Assembly: GCA_965363675.1 (NCBI GenBank)
Contig: CBDTTW010000177.1
Coordinates: 1-6,498, forward strand
Source: CBDTTW01 sp965363675
GTDB lineage: Bacteria > Bacteroidota > Rhodothermia > Rhodothermales > DASSAV01
Length of the DNA stretch: 6,498 nucleotides
Direction: 5' to 3'
In this document: piece by piece, positions 1-5,582 of the stretch
How positions within the stretch are numbered: position 1 is the stretch's first letter
How the letters are laid out: every line of letters begins with the position of its first letter
The notes under the pieces: generated by a model
Database searches by the model: none
What the model saw: the letters and a program-made list of their open reading frames with translations, nothing else
What the model was told of the DNA's origin: nothing
Translations under genes and position numbers: made by a program

Positions 1-1
1 G

Positions 2-373
2 CCCGCCGAGCGCGCCGCGTGCCTGCAACAGGCCCTCGCGTTCGTGAGCGTCTCCGACGCCGGCTTTTCGGCCGCCGCCGTGCAGGCGCAGGCGCTCGGG
101 GCTCCGGTTCTCGCGCTTCAGGGCAGCGCCGCCGCCGAAGCCATCGTGCCGGGCGAGACGGGCCTGGCCTTCGAGGCGCCGCTTCAGGAAGGCCTCATCG
201 ATGCGGTGCTCACCTTCGAGCAGTGCCGCGCCCGGTTCCGCACGGCGGCCTGCAAGGCCAACGGCCTGCGTTTTACGCCCCGCGCTTTCGAGGCGCGCTT
301 CCTGGAGCATCTGGCCGCCGCCCTCGCGCGCCGCCGCCCCGATGCCTTCGCCGCTAGCGGCGCCGGTACGTGA
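2..373 (+). CDS. Glycosyltransferase, GT4-like, C-terminal fragment
   Basis: This is the last 123 codons of a gene that starts left of the window; the frame is open from base 2 with no stop before the TGA at 371-373. The visible part resembles the nucleotide-sugar-binding C-terminal domain of GT4 (group 1) glycosyltransferases, closest in feel to WbaZ-type mannosyltransferases. It shows an alanine-rich VQAQALGAPVLAL strand-helix, then PGETGLAF, then FEQCRARF, and NGLRFTPRAFEARFLEHL near the end, which mirrors the family ending (ALRFS.ERF...). Such enzymes build cell-surface polysaccharide from activated sugars on the cytoplasmic side of the membrane. In most GT4 enzymes an E-X7-E motif precedes AQA.G; here the aligned positions read Ala (AGFSAAAVQ) and Gln. 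The catalytic half is outside the window, so the substrate cannot be named. The 3' end overlaps the convergent DHFR gene by 20 bp. Confidence 0.72.
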   Translation, partial: PAERAACLQQALAFVSVSDAGFSAAAVQAQALGAPVLALQGSAAAEAIVPGETGLAFEAPLQEGLIDAVLTFEQCRARFRTAACKANGLRFTPRAFEARFLEHLAAALARRRPDAFAASGAGT

Positions 374-857
374 CGAACCGAAACCCCGGCTGCTGCTCCT
401 CCGCGGCGACCTCGAACACCGGCCCTACCAGGTGTTCGTAAGGCGGGAAAAACACGTCGCCTTCGTAGTCGCCCTCGACCAGGGTAAGCTCCATCCGGTC
501 GGCCAGCGGCAGGAACGTTTCGTAGACGCCGCCGCCGCCGCCGATGAACGCCAGCGACTCGCCGGCCAGCGCGGCCAGCGCCGCCTGCGCCGACCCGTAC
601 ACCTCGACCTCGGGGTGGCCCTCCACCGAGCCCTTGCGGCTCAGCACGAGGCACCGCCGCCCCGGCAGCGGCCCGCCCAGTTGGTGCAGCAGCGCCCGGA
701 ACGTGCGCGAGCCCATGATGATCGGGCGCCCGAGCGTCAGGCGCTTGAACCGCTTGAGGTCCTCGGGCAAATGCCACGGCAGATCCATGCCCTGCCCGAT
801 CACGCGGTTGCGCTCGGCCAGGGCGGCGATCAGCACGATCTCGGGGGCCGAAGGCAT
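354..857 (-). CDS. folA: Dihydrofolate reductase
   Basis: This 167-residue protein reduces dihydrofolate to tetrahydrofolate with NADPH in the cytoplasm, restoring the cofactor oxidised by thymidylate synthase, whose gene lies upstream on the same strand. Visible family features are the N-terminal IAALAERNRVIG strand and loop, DLPWHLPEDLKRFKRLTLG with Asp33 in the place of the catalytic acid (Asp27 in E. coli), PIIMGSRTF, LPGRRCLVLSR, the glycine-rich NADPH loop at 105-112, and the C-terminal LTLVEGDYEGDVFFPPYE. Length is normal for chromosomal DHFR. The start is ATG at 857, four bases after the actin gene's stop, so it is very probably co-transcribed and perhaps translationally coupled. One oddity is that the glycine loop reads IGGGGGVY, one residue longer than the usual IGGGxxY. 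It is encoded by five identical GGC codons. The 3' end overlaps the convergent glycosyltransferase gene by 20 bp. Confidence 0.96.
   Translation of the reverse strand: MPSAPEIVLIAALAERNRVIGQGMDLPWHLPEDLKRFKRLTLGRPIIMGSRTFRALLHQLGGPLPGRRCLVLSRKGSVEGHPEVEVYGSAQAALAALAGESLAFIGGGGGVYETFLPLADRMELTLVEGDYEGDVFFPPYEHLVGPVFEVAAEEQQPGFRFVTYRRR
528..542 (-). repeat. Five tandem GGC codons in the DHFR glycine loop
   Basis: A perfect (GGC)5 run on the minus strand encodes Gly106-Gly110 of DHFR. Alignment by eye to IGGGRVY of E. coli and IGGGEIY of other DHFRs needs one inserted residue. Such a run is prone to polymerase slippage in whole-codon steps, which would keep the frame. Confidence 0.7.
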
Positions 858-861
858 GCGG

Positions 862-1890
862 CTACATGTTCTCCCAGTACTCCTCCGGCATGTCCTGCGC
901 CAGGGCCAGGCCGCCGTCGGAGCCGGAGTACAACGCGTCCGAGACGGTCTTTACCTTGAACGTCCCGTAGTCGGCCAGCCCCTCCTCGATGGCCTCCGCG
1001 ATGCCCCGGATCTGGCTTCCGCCGCCGGCCAGGAAGATGTTGCGCTTGATCTGCTCCTGGAAGTCGGCTTCGTAGCGGCTGATGAGGTCCACCGTCGTCT
1101 CCAGAATCGGCGGGATGATGCTCTCGCACGCCTGGCGCACTTCTTCGGTCAGGTCGTGCTCGACCAGCTTGCCCTCGACGGGCGCCCGCACGACCACGCG
1201 TTCGGAGCGCGGGCGCACGAAGCCGTGCTCCTCCTTGAGCCGCCGCACCAGGGTCTCGCTGAAGCGCGTCCGTGGGTGCTTCTCGGTCAGCGTTTCCAGC
1301 AGTTGCCGGTCGATGTAGTCGCCGGCGGTCGTGAGCGTGCGCTGGTCCTCCTCGGTCGGCATGGCGCCGTGCATCACGCAAAAGTCCACCGTGCCCGCGC
1401 CGATGTCGATGACGAGCGCGTTCGTGAGCGCCCCCAGCCCGTAGGCCACCGAGAACGGCTCCGAGACCACCATCAGAGCGTGGGCGTGCTCCTTGACGGC
1501 TTCGCGGATGGCGAGCTTGTTCACCTTGAGCGCTTCGGCGGGCACGCCCACGGCGGCGTAGATCTCCTGCCCGTCGGTGGGGCCTACCTGCTCGATGAGG
1601 TGGCGCAGCAGCTCGCGCACGCCCTCCACGTCGCGCGCGGTGCCCTCCTTGATCACCCCCGACTCCAGCGGGCGCACCAGTTGCAGCGAGAGGCGGTTCT
1701 TGACGGCGTCCTCCCCAAAGAGAATTTCCTGCCCGAGGAGCTTGCGCGCCACGAAGTCCTTGGGCCACCCTACATAGCTCTCGACCCATTTGCGCTTGCC
1801 GTTGCTGGCCGAAATGGCGCTGCGCGACGTGCCCAGGTCGATGCCGATATAAAGGATGTTATCGGAGGTCTTGGTTCTCTTTGGTGGCAT
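862..1890 (-). CDS. MamK-family actin-like ATPase
   Basis: This 342-residue cytoplasmic protein belongs to the actin/Hsp70 ATPase superfamily and matches MamK, the filament that aligns magnetosomes, better than MreB, ParM or FtsA. Phosphate loop 1 is GIDLGTSRSAIS at 16-27, followed by VGWPKDFVARKLLG (MamK has VGYPKDVIGLKLLG, recalled from memory). VGVPAEA follows at 114-120. VVSEPFSVAYGLGALTN carries Glu144 where MamK has its ATPase glutamate. Phosphate loop 2, VIDIGAGTVDFCVMHG, carries Asp162. EDQRTLTTAGDYID follows, then the adenosine motif NIFLAGGGSQIRG near 284-296. The last residues, DMPEEYWENM, echo MamK's ELPPQYW. Length equals MamK. All nucleotide-binding motifs are intact, so it should bind ATP and polymerise; that is inference. 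The ATG at 1890 is the only plausible start and lies 32 bp inside the upstream amidase gene. No other magnetosome gene is visible, so its job here is unknown; cell shape, division or organelle placement are possible. Confidence 0.88.
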   Translation of the reverse strand: MPPKRTKTSDNILYIGIDLGTSRSAISASNGKRKWVESYVGWPKDFVARKLLGQEILFGEDAVKNRLSLQLVRPLESGVIKEGTARDVEGVRELLRHLIEQVGPTDGQEIYAAVGVPAEALKVNKLAIREAVKEHAHALMVVSEPFSVAYGLGALTNALVIDIGAGTVDFCVMHGAMPTEEDQRTLTTAGDYIDRQLLETLTEKHPRTRFSETLVRRLKEEHGFVRPRSERVVVRAPVEGKLVEHDLTEEVRQACESIIPPILETTVDLISRYEADFQEQIKRNIFLAGGGSQIRGIAEAIEEGLADYGTFKVKTVSDALYSGSDGGLALAQDMPEEYWENM

Positions 1891-2938
1891 AGCCGGAAGC
1901 TCCCGCGGTAGGTTGGTCGGTGGTCGGACGTTGCTTGAGGTAATTTACAACCCCTTCTTCCAGGAACGACGCGATTTTTTCCCTGTAGGCGGCAGTATTC
2001 AGCTTCGCCTCGTCGGCGCGGTTGCTCAGGCAGGAGATTTCGGCCAGCACGGCGGGCGCTTCCACGCCCAGCAGCACCACGAACGGCGCCGACTTGACGC
2101 CCGAGTCGGTGACGTGGCCGTTGATCCGGCGCAGGTTGCGGTACAGGCTCTGCTGGATCGAGACGGCCGTCCGGTGGGATTCCTGCAAGCGCATGGTGTT
2201 CTCGATGCGCGCGATCATGTCGTCGAAGTCGGCCACCGAGTAGCCCGCGTGCCGGTTCTCGGCGCGGGCCAGTTGCAGCGTGTTCTTTTCGCCCTGCGCC
2301 CCGAAGTAAAACGTCTCGACGACGGAGGCGGGCTCGGTAGGCAGGTAGTTGAGGTGGATCGAGATGAACAGGTCGGCCTCGTGCTCGTTGGCGAAGTCCA
2401 CGCGCTCGCGCAGCGAGAGGAACACGTCGCGCTCGCGGGTGAGCAGCACCCGGTAGCCGCTGTGGCGTTCGAGGCGCTGCCGGAGGCGCCGCGACACGTC
2501 GAAGGCCACGTCCTTTTCGGCCAGCCCGGCCTTGCCGACCGCCCCCGGGTCTTTGCCGCCGTGCCCCGGATCGATGACGATGGTCTTGATCTGCAAGTCG
2601 AAGAGCGTCGCCAGCGGCAGCGCCGGGTCCGCGACGAAGCCGTTGTAGCCCGAGGCGTCGGCCCCGGCGGCTTGCAGGCTGTCGGCGTCGATGCGGTAGG
2701 TAGGACTCTCCGAGGCGACGCGGTTGCGCGCGCGCTCCCCGGCGCCGGAGGCCGGCGGCGGCGCCAGCTCGATGAAAAGCGCCGCCAGAATCGGCAGCGC
2801 CGCCGCCGCCAGAAGCGGCCACCGCCACGCCCGCCGGCGCGCCGTCGCCGCCGGGGCCTCGGCTTCCTTTCGGACCGTCTTGAGGTTGTCCTCGTAGACG
2901 CCCCGCAGTATTTCCAGCTTCGAGTTGCGGTCGCTCAT
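1859..2938 (-). CDS. Membrane-anchored N-acetylmuramoyl-L-alanine amidase (Amidase_3)
   Basis: This 359-residue zinc amidase cuts the bond between N-acetylmuramic acid and L-alanine in peptidoglycan. The catalytic domain spans about 118-335: IVIDPGHGGKDPGA with zinc ligand His126, LAEKD with Glu141, LFISIHLNY with His195, and VLAEISCLSN with the probable catalytic Glu300. All four key residues are present. The N-terminus is not a cleavable signal. It has 39 charged residues ending in ATARRRAWRW, then one hydrophobic segment (about 40-57) and a Pro/Ala linker. By the positive-inside rule the tail stays in the cytoplasm and the enzyme faces the periplasm. Most AmiA/B/C amidases are released into the periplasm, so a fixed anchor with an inner tail is notable. 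The hydrophilic C-terminal tail (336-359) is partly encoded in the overlap with the actin gene. The ATG at 2938 has no clear Shine-Dalgarno. Daughter-cell separation is the usual role of the family. Confidence 0.94.
   Translation of the reverse strand: MSDRNSKLEILRGVYEDNLKTVRKEAEAPAATARRRAWRWPLLAAAALPILAALFIELAPPPASGAGERARNRVASESPTYRIDADSLQAAGADASGYNGFVADPALPLATLFDLQIKTIVIDPGHGGKDPGAVGKAGLAEKDVAFDVSRRLRQRLERHSGYRVLLTRERDVFLSLRERVDFANEHEADLFISIHLNYLPTEPASVVETFYFGAQGEKNTLQLARAENRHAGYSVADFDDMIARIENTMRLQESHRTAVSIQQSLYRNLRRINGHVTDSGVKSAPFVVLLGVEAPAVLAEISCLSNRADEAKLNTAAYREKIASFLEEGVVNYLKQRPTTDQPTAGASGYATKENQDLR
1900..1904 (-). promoter_or_regulatory. Ribosome binding site of the actin-like gene
   Basis: GGGAG on the minus strand lies 9 bases before the ATG at 1890, inside the last codons of the amidase gene. 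It supports the start that creates the 32-bp overlap and fits translational coupling of the two genes. Because GC-rich sequence can produce such a motif by chance, confidence is moderate. Confidence 0.5.
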
Positions 2939-3055
2939 GCGTGCCTGCGCTTTGCGGGGGACGGCCGCCGCCGGCCGCCTTCCAAACTAAACGCTTAAAA
3001 TACAATTTGTCGGCGCCACCGTGGTTAAATCTTTCGCGGAGCCTGCGCCCCGGAG
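2939..3055 (-). promoter_or_regulatory. thyA-amidase gap with possible promoter
   Basis: This 117-bp gap is the longest non-coding stretch in the minus-strand block, and its middle (about 2984-3030) is the most AT-rich part of the left half of the window. Reading on the minus strand, TTAACC (3023-3028) is followed after 17 bases by TTGTAT (3000-3005); TATTTT (2997-3002) is another possible -10. Both are weak matches to sigma-70 boxes. The gap suggests the amidase-actin-folA genes can be transcribed independently of thyA. No hairpin followed by a T run, as in an intrinsic terminator, is visible after thyA. Confidence 0.3.
2960..2979 (-). other. GC-rich hairpin in the amidase leader
   Basis: On the minus strand the leader can fold into an 8-bp stem (7 Watson-Crick pairs and one G-U) closed by a GCGG tetraloop. 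It ends 21 bases before the amidase ATG. No T run follows, so it is not an intrinsic terminator. It may shape translation of the amidase or be a by-product of high GC. Confidence 0.4.
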
Positions 3056-3850
3056 CTACACGGCCACCGGCGCTTTGATGGCCGGGTGACTCTCGTAGCC
3101 GACGATTTCGATGTCCTCGTAGCGGTATCCGAAGATCGAGTCCGGGCGGCGGAGCAGCCGTAGCTGCGCGAGCGGCAGGGGCTCGCGGGTGAGTTGCAGC
3201 CGCACCTGGTCGAGGTGGTTGAGGTAGATGTGGCAGTCGCCCCCGGTCCAGACGAAGTCGCCCGGCGCAAGGTCGCACTGGTGCGCCACGAGGTGCGTCA
3301 GCAGGGCGTACGAGGCGATGTTGAACGGCAGCCCGAGGAAGCTGTCCACGCTGCGCTGGTAGAGCAGGCACGAAAGGCGCCCCTCGGCGACGTAGAACTG
3401 AAACAGCACGTGGCAGGGCGGCAACGCCATTTGGTCCACCTCGGCCGGGTTCCAGGCGCTCACGACGAGGCGGCGCGAGTCCGGGTTGCGGCGGATCTCC
3501 TCGACGACGCCCGCGATCTGGTCCACCGGCCTGCCGTCGGGGCCTTCCCAGCGGCGCCACTGCTTCCCGTAGACGGGCCCCAGCTCGCCGTCGGCGTCCG
3601 CCCACTCGTCCCAGATCGTCACCCCATGCTCCTGGAGGTAGCGCACGTTCGTGTCGCCCTGCAAGAACCACAGCAGCTCATGGACGATGCTCCTCAGGTG
3701 CAGCTTTTTGGTGGTCACCAGCGGAAAGCCGTCCTCCAGCCGGAAACGCATCTGGCTTCCGAAAAGGCTCAGGGCCCCCGTGCCCGTGCGGTCCTGCTTG
3801 CGGACGCCGTGGCGGAGGATGTGTTCGAGGTAGTCGAGGTAGGCGCGCAT
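3056..3850 (-). CDS. thyA: Thymidylate synthase
   Basis: This 264-residue protein is exactly the length of E. coli ThyA, and its key residues fall at the same numbers. It methylates dUMP to dTMP using 5,10-methylenetetrahydrofolate and releases dihydrofolate. Visible residues are Arg21 in the phosphate-binding loop (RTGTGALSLFG), Arg126-Arg127, the nucleophile Cys146 in ALPPCHVLFQFYV, Arg166 in LLYQRSVDSFLGLPFNIASY, Asp169, Asn177, and His207 and Tyr209 in GGDCHIYLNH. The C-terminus ends HPAIKAPVAV, as in the family, so the gene is complete. The ATG at 3850 gives the standard MRAYLDYLEHIL start. It is the first gene of the minus-strand block and is separated from folA, its metabolic partner, by the amidase and actin genes. 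The gene diverges from a small + strand gene across 93 bp. Confidence 0.98.
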   Translation of the reverse strand: MRAYLDYLEHILRHGVRKQDRTGTGALSLFGSQMRFRLEDGFPLVTTKKLHLRSIVHELLWFLQGDTNVRYLQEHGVTIWDEWADADGELGPVYGKQWRRWEGPDGRPVDQIAGVVEEIRRNPDSRRLVVSAWNPAEVDQMALPPCHVLFQFYVAEGRLSCLLYQRSVDSFLGLPFNIASYALLTHLVAHQCDLAPGDFVWTGGDCHIYLNHLDQVRLQLTREPLPLAQLRLLRRPDSIFGYRYEDIEIVGYESHPAIKAPVAV

Positions 3851-3943
3851 GGCATCAGGCGACGGAGAGAAGGCCGGCCGTGGAACGCGAGGGCGCCCCG
3901 CACGTTATCCAGGCCCCGGCCCTCGGGGAAGAACCTGCTTGCA
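3851..3943. other. Divergent gap between thyA and the small + strand gene
   Basis: These 93 bases must hold the start signals for thyA and the small gene on the other strand. They are GC-rich and contain no convincing -35/-10 pair. GATAAC on the minus strand (3903-3908) is a possible weak -10 for thyA but has no good partner. GGGGAA (3925-3930) lies 13 bases before the small gene's ATG and may be a distant Shine-Dalgarno. Confidence 0.3.
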
Positions 3944-4237
3944 ATGTACAACAACGCGCCCCCGGCGCACGCCCTCATGGACGCCTCGCTCCACCAGAAA
4001 CAAGGCATCAACCACCTCGCCCGCGTCCTCCAGTACGCGCCCTTCGTGGCCGAAGGCGGCAAGGCCACCGTCCACCTGACGCAGGAGGACTGGCACGTGC
4101 TGGCCGACACGCTCTTTCAGATGAATACGCCCCCGGAGCTGCTGCCCGCCGAAGTGCAGGACTACCGCCTCAGCGACGACCGCGAGGCCATCGAGGTCGA
4201 GACCGACGGCTGCGACATCCGCATCGAGGTCATCTAG
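3944..4237 (+). CDS. Small acidic protein of unknown function
   Basis: This 97-residue protein is not recognised. It begins MYNNAPPAHALMDASLHQKQ and has a likely helical middle (GINHLARVLQYAPF). VTVHL-like KATVHLTQEDWHVL and a helix ending ADTLFQMNTPPELLP follow. The tail is rich in Asp and Glu (RLSDDREAIEVETDGCDIRI). It has no signal peptide, membrane segment or metal-binding cluster, so it is probably cytoplasmic. It is called real because it fills the space between two firm genes, its third codon positions are strongly G/C like its neighbours, and it stops 6 bases before the convergent apaG stop. The frame stays open far upstream inside thyA, so the start is uncertain: ATG 3944 is chosen, and ATG 3977 (MDASLHQ, 86 residues) is possible. 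It may be lineage-specific. Confidence 0.68.
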   Translation: MYNNAPPAHALMDASLHQKQGINHLARVLQYAPFVAEGGKATVHLTQEDWHVLADTLFQMNTPPELLPAEVQDYRLSDDREAIEVETDGCDIRIEVI

Positions 4238-4243
4238 CCGCCC

Positions 4244-4630
4244 TCAGTTGGCCGCGGCGCGGAGCGTGAACCGGGGGATCGCCACGCGCATCACTTCGCC
4301 GGTGGCGGGCTTGAGCATCGAGTAGTAGCCCTCCATGCTGCCCTCGAAGGTTTGCAGCACGCAGTAGCTCGCGTACTCGTGCGTCTGCCCCGGCTCGATG
4401 GTGGGTTGCCGCCCGACGACGCCCTCGCCCTCGACCTCCTCGGTGCGCCCGTCCTGCTCCGTGATGAGCCAGTAGCGGCGCAAAAGCTGCACCGGCTCCG
4501 GCCCGGCGTTGTGGATGCGCACGAAGTACCCGAACGTCAGGCGGCGGCCTATGAAGTCCGAGTGCGCCGAGAGGTACTGCGGGTGCACGCTTACGGTGAT
4601 GCCCTCGGTGGTGGCGGAGTACGTTTGCAT
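4244..4630 (-). CDS. apaG: ApaG domain protein
   Basis: This 128-residue protein is a complete ApaG, a small beta-sandwich (immunoglobulin/fibronectin-like) domain. The hallmark region is VEGEGVVGRQPTIEPGQTHEY at about 66-86, followed by FEGSMEGYYSM and the C-terminal VAIPRFTL. The N-terminal strand ITVSVHPQYLSAHSD and FGYFVRIHNAGPEPVQLLRRYW also fit. ApaG was linked genetically to Co2+/Mg2+ resistance in enterobacteria; its biochemical role is still unclear, and the same fold occurs in F-box proteins and in PDIP38, suggesting a protein-binding module. Length is typical (about 125). It lies 13 bp after the btpA stop on the same strand, so the two are likely co-transcribed. It is not near its usual partners ksgA or apaH in this window. 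Confidence 0.94.
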   Translation of the reverse strand: MQTYSATTEGITVSVHPQYLSAHSDFIGRRLTFGYFVRIHNAGPEPVQLLRRYWLITEQDGRTEEVEGEGVVGRQPTIEPGQTHEYASYCVLQTFEGSMEGYYSMLKPATGEVMRVAIPRFTLRAAAN

Positions 4631-4643
4631 CGGCGGGGCGGCT

Positions 4644-5486
4644 CTAGCAGCCGAGGCGGGGGAGGCGGACGGGCGCGCGCGCCATTTCGGCGGCTTCGAC
4701 CAACTCGCGGACGCGCTCCTCGCAGACGGGGGCGTGCCACGCGCCGCCTTCCTTGAGGGCGCTCCCGACGATCATGCCGTCGGCATAGGGCAGGTACAGC
4801 CCCACGTTGTCGGCGTCGATGCCGCTGCCGATGAGCACCGGGAGCGCGCCGTGGGTGCGCGCCGCGCACAGATCTTCCATGTCGGGCGGCAGGCCGGTGT
4901 GCGGCCCCGTCACGATGATGCCGTCGGCGTGGTGCAGGCGCATCGTCCCGGCCACCTGGCCTACCGTCAGGTCGGCGGTCCAGGCGTGCGAGGCGTGTTT
5001 CTTCTTGACATCGGCCAGCACGGGAATGTGGTCGGCTCCGATGGCGTGGCGGTAGCGGACCACTTCGCCGGCGCACGCCTCGGCGATGCCTTTGTCCGAG
5101 ACGTGCGCGTGCGTCCAGCCCTCGGCCCGCACGAAGTCGCAGCCGGCGGCGAGGGCCACCGCAAGCGCCGTCCGGTTGGCCTGAAACAGCACCTGCACGC
5201 CCACCGGCAAATGCCCGGCGCGCTGCTTGACGGCCCGGGCCACGCGCGTCATGAAGGCGGCGATCTCCGGCCCCATGGCGCGCTCGTGGATGCACGGAAA
5301 GTCGCGCATGTTCTCGATCAGGATGCCGTCGAGGCCCGCCCGCACGAATACTTCCGCCTCGGCTACGGCCCGCTCGACCACGCTCTCGACGCAGATGAAG
5401 CCGGGCACGCCGGGGCTCGGGCCCGTATGCACCATACCGATGAGCGGCTTGGAGCGGCGGAATAACTGGTCGAAGGGAGCAGGCAT
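4644..5486 (-). CDS. btpA: BtpA/SgcQ family TIM-barrel protein
   Basis: This 280-residue protein belongs to the BtpA family. Family marks, in order, are LIGMVHTGPSPGVPG at 15-29, AGLDGILIENM.D.P around 50-64, VGVQVLFQANRTALAVALA, CDFVRAEGWTHAHVSDKGI around 116-134, VLADVKKKHASH at 156-167, ADGIIVTGPHTG at 187-198, and VLIGSGIDADNVGLYLPYADGMIVGSALKEGG. The alternating strands and helices, with a C-terminal phosphate-type GSG and VGSAL, fit a TIM barrel. In cyanobacteria BtpA is needed for stable photosystem I; SgcQ belongs to a sugar-phosphate gene set; elsewhere the function is unknown. The presence of intact barrel loops suggests an enzyme acting on a phosphorylated small molecule (inference). 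The ATG at 5486 follows the conserved start of the family. It leads the btpA-apaG pair and diverges from korA. Confidence 0.9.
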   Translation of the reverse strand: MPAPFDQLFRRSKPLIGMVHTGPSPGVPGFICVESVVERAVAEAEVFVRAGLDGILIENMRDFPCIHERAMGPEIAAFMTRVARAVKQRAGHLPVGVQVLFQANRTALAVALAAGCDFVRAEGWTHAHVSDKGIAEACAGEVVRYRHAIGADHIPVLADVKKKHASHAWTADLTVGQVAGTMRLHHADGIIVTGPHTGLPPDMEDLCAARTHGALPVLIGSGIDADNVGLYLPYADGMIVGSALKEGGAWHAPVCEERVRELVEAAEMARAPVRLPRLGC

Positions 5487-5582
5487 ACGGCGGCGGTGAA
5501 GAAGCGTCGGGCGGTTGGTGCGATTAACAGGCCGCCGTGCGCGCTGTTCCGAACACTTTGGCGAACTTGTGCTTACATTTAA

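Noticed and set aside
862..1890. Calling the actin-like gene mreB
   Set aside because: MreB shows DLGTANT, EPMAAAIGAGL and IGGGTTEVAV type motifs; this protein has SEPFSVAYGL and IDIGAGTVDFC, with the MamK-like ending.
862..1890. Evidence of magnetotaxis
   Set aside because: One MamK-family gene without mamA, mamB, mamE, mamI or similar neighbours does not support magnetosome formation.
544..1911. Open frame of 455 codons on the plus strand opposite folA and the actin gene
   Set aside because: The translation is His/Arg/Val-rich without domains, and it is antisense to two recognised genes.
1770..3671. Open frame of 633 codons on the minus strand across amidase and thyA
   Set aside because: It is a different frame of two certain genes, with an Arg/Pro/Gly-rich low-complexity product typical of GC-rich shadow frames.
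3769..4110. Minus-strand frame of 113 codons overlapping the thyA start and the small + strand gene
   Set aside because: It runs over the conserved N-terminus of thyA in another frame and has poor codon positions; the + strand reading is better supported.
4238..4243. Shared terminator between the small gene and apaG
   Set aside because: Only 6 bases separate the two stops, and no hairpin with a T run is visible on either strand.
5557..5581. Bacteroidota-type promoter TTTG / TACATTTA
   Set aside because: The motifs are near consensus, but the 13-base spacing is shorter than the usual 17-23, so it is noted only as part of the intergenic region.
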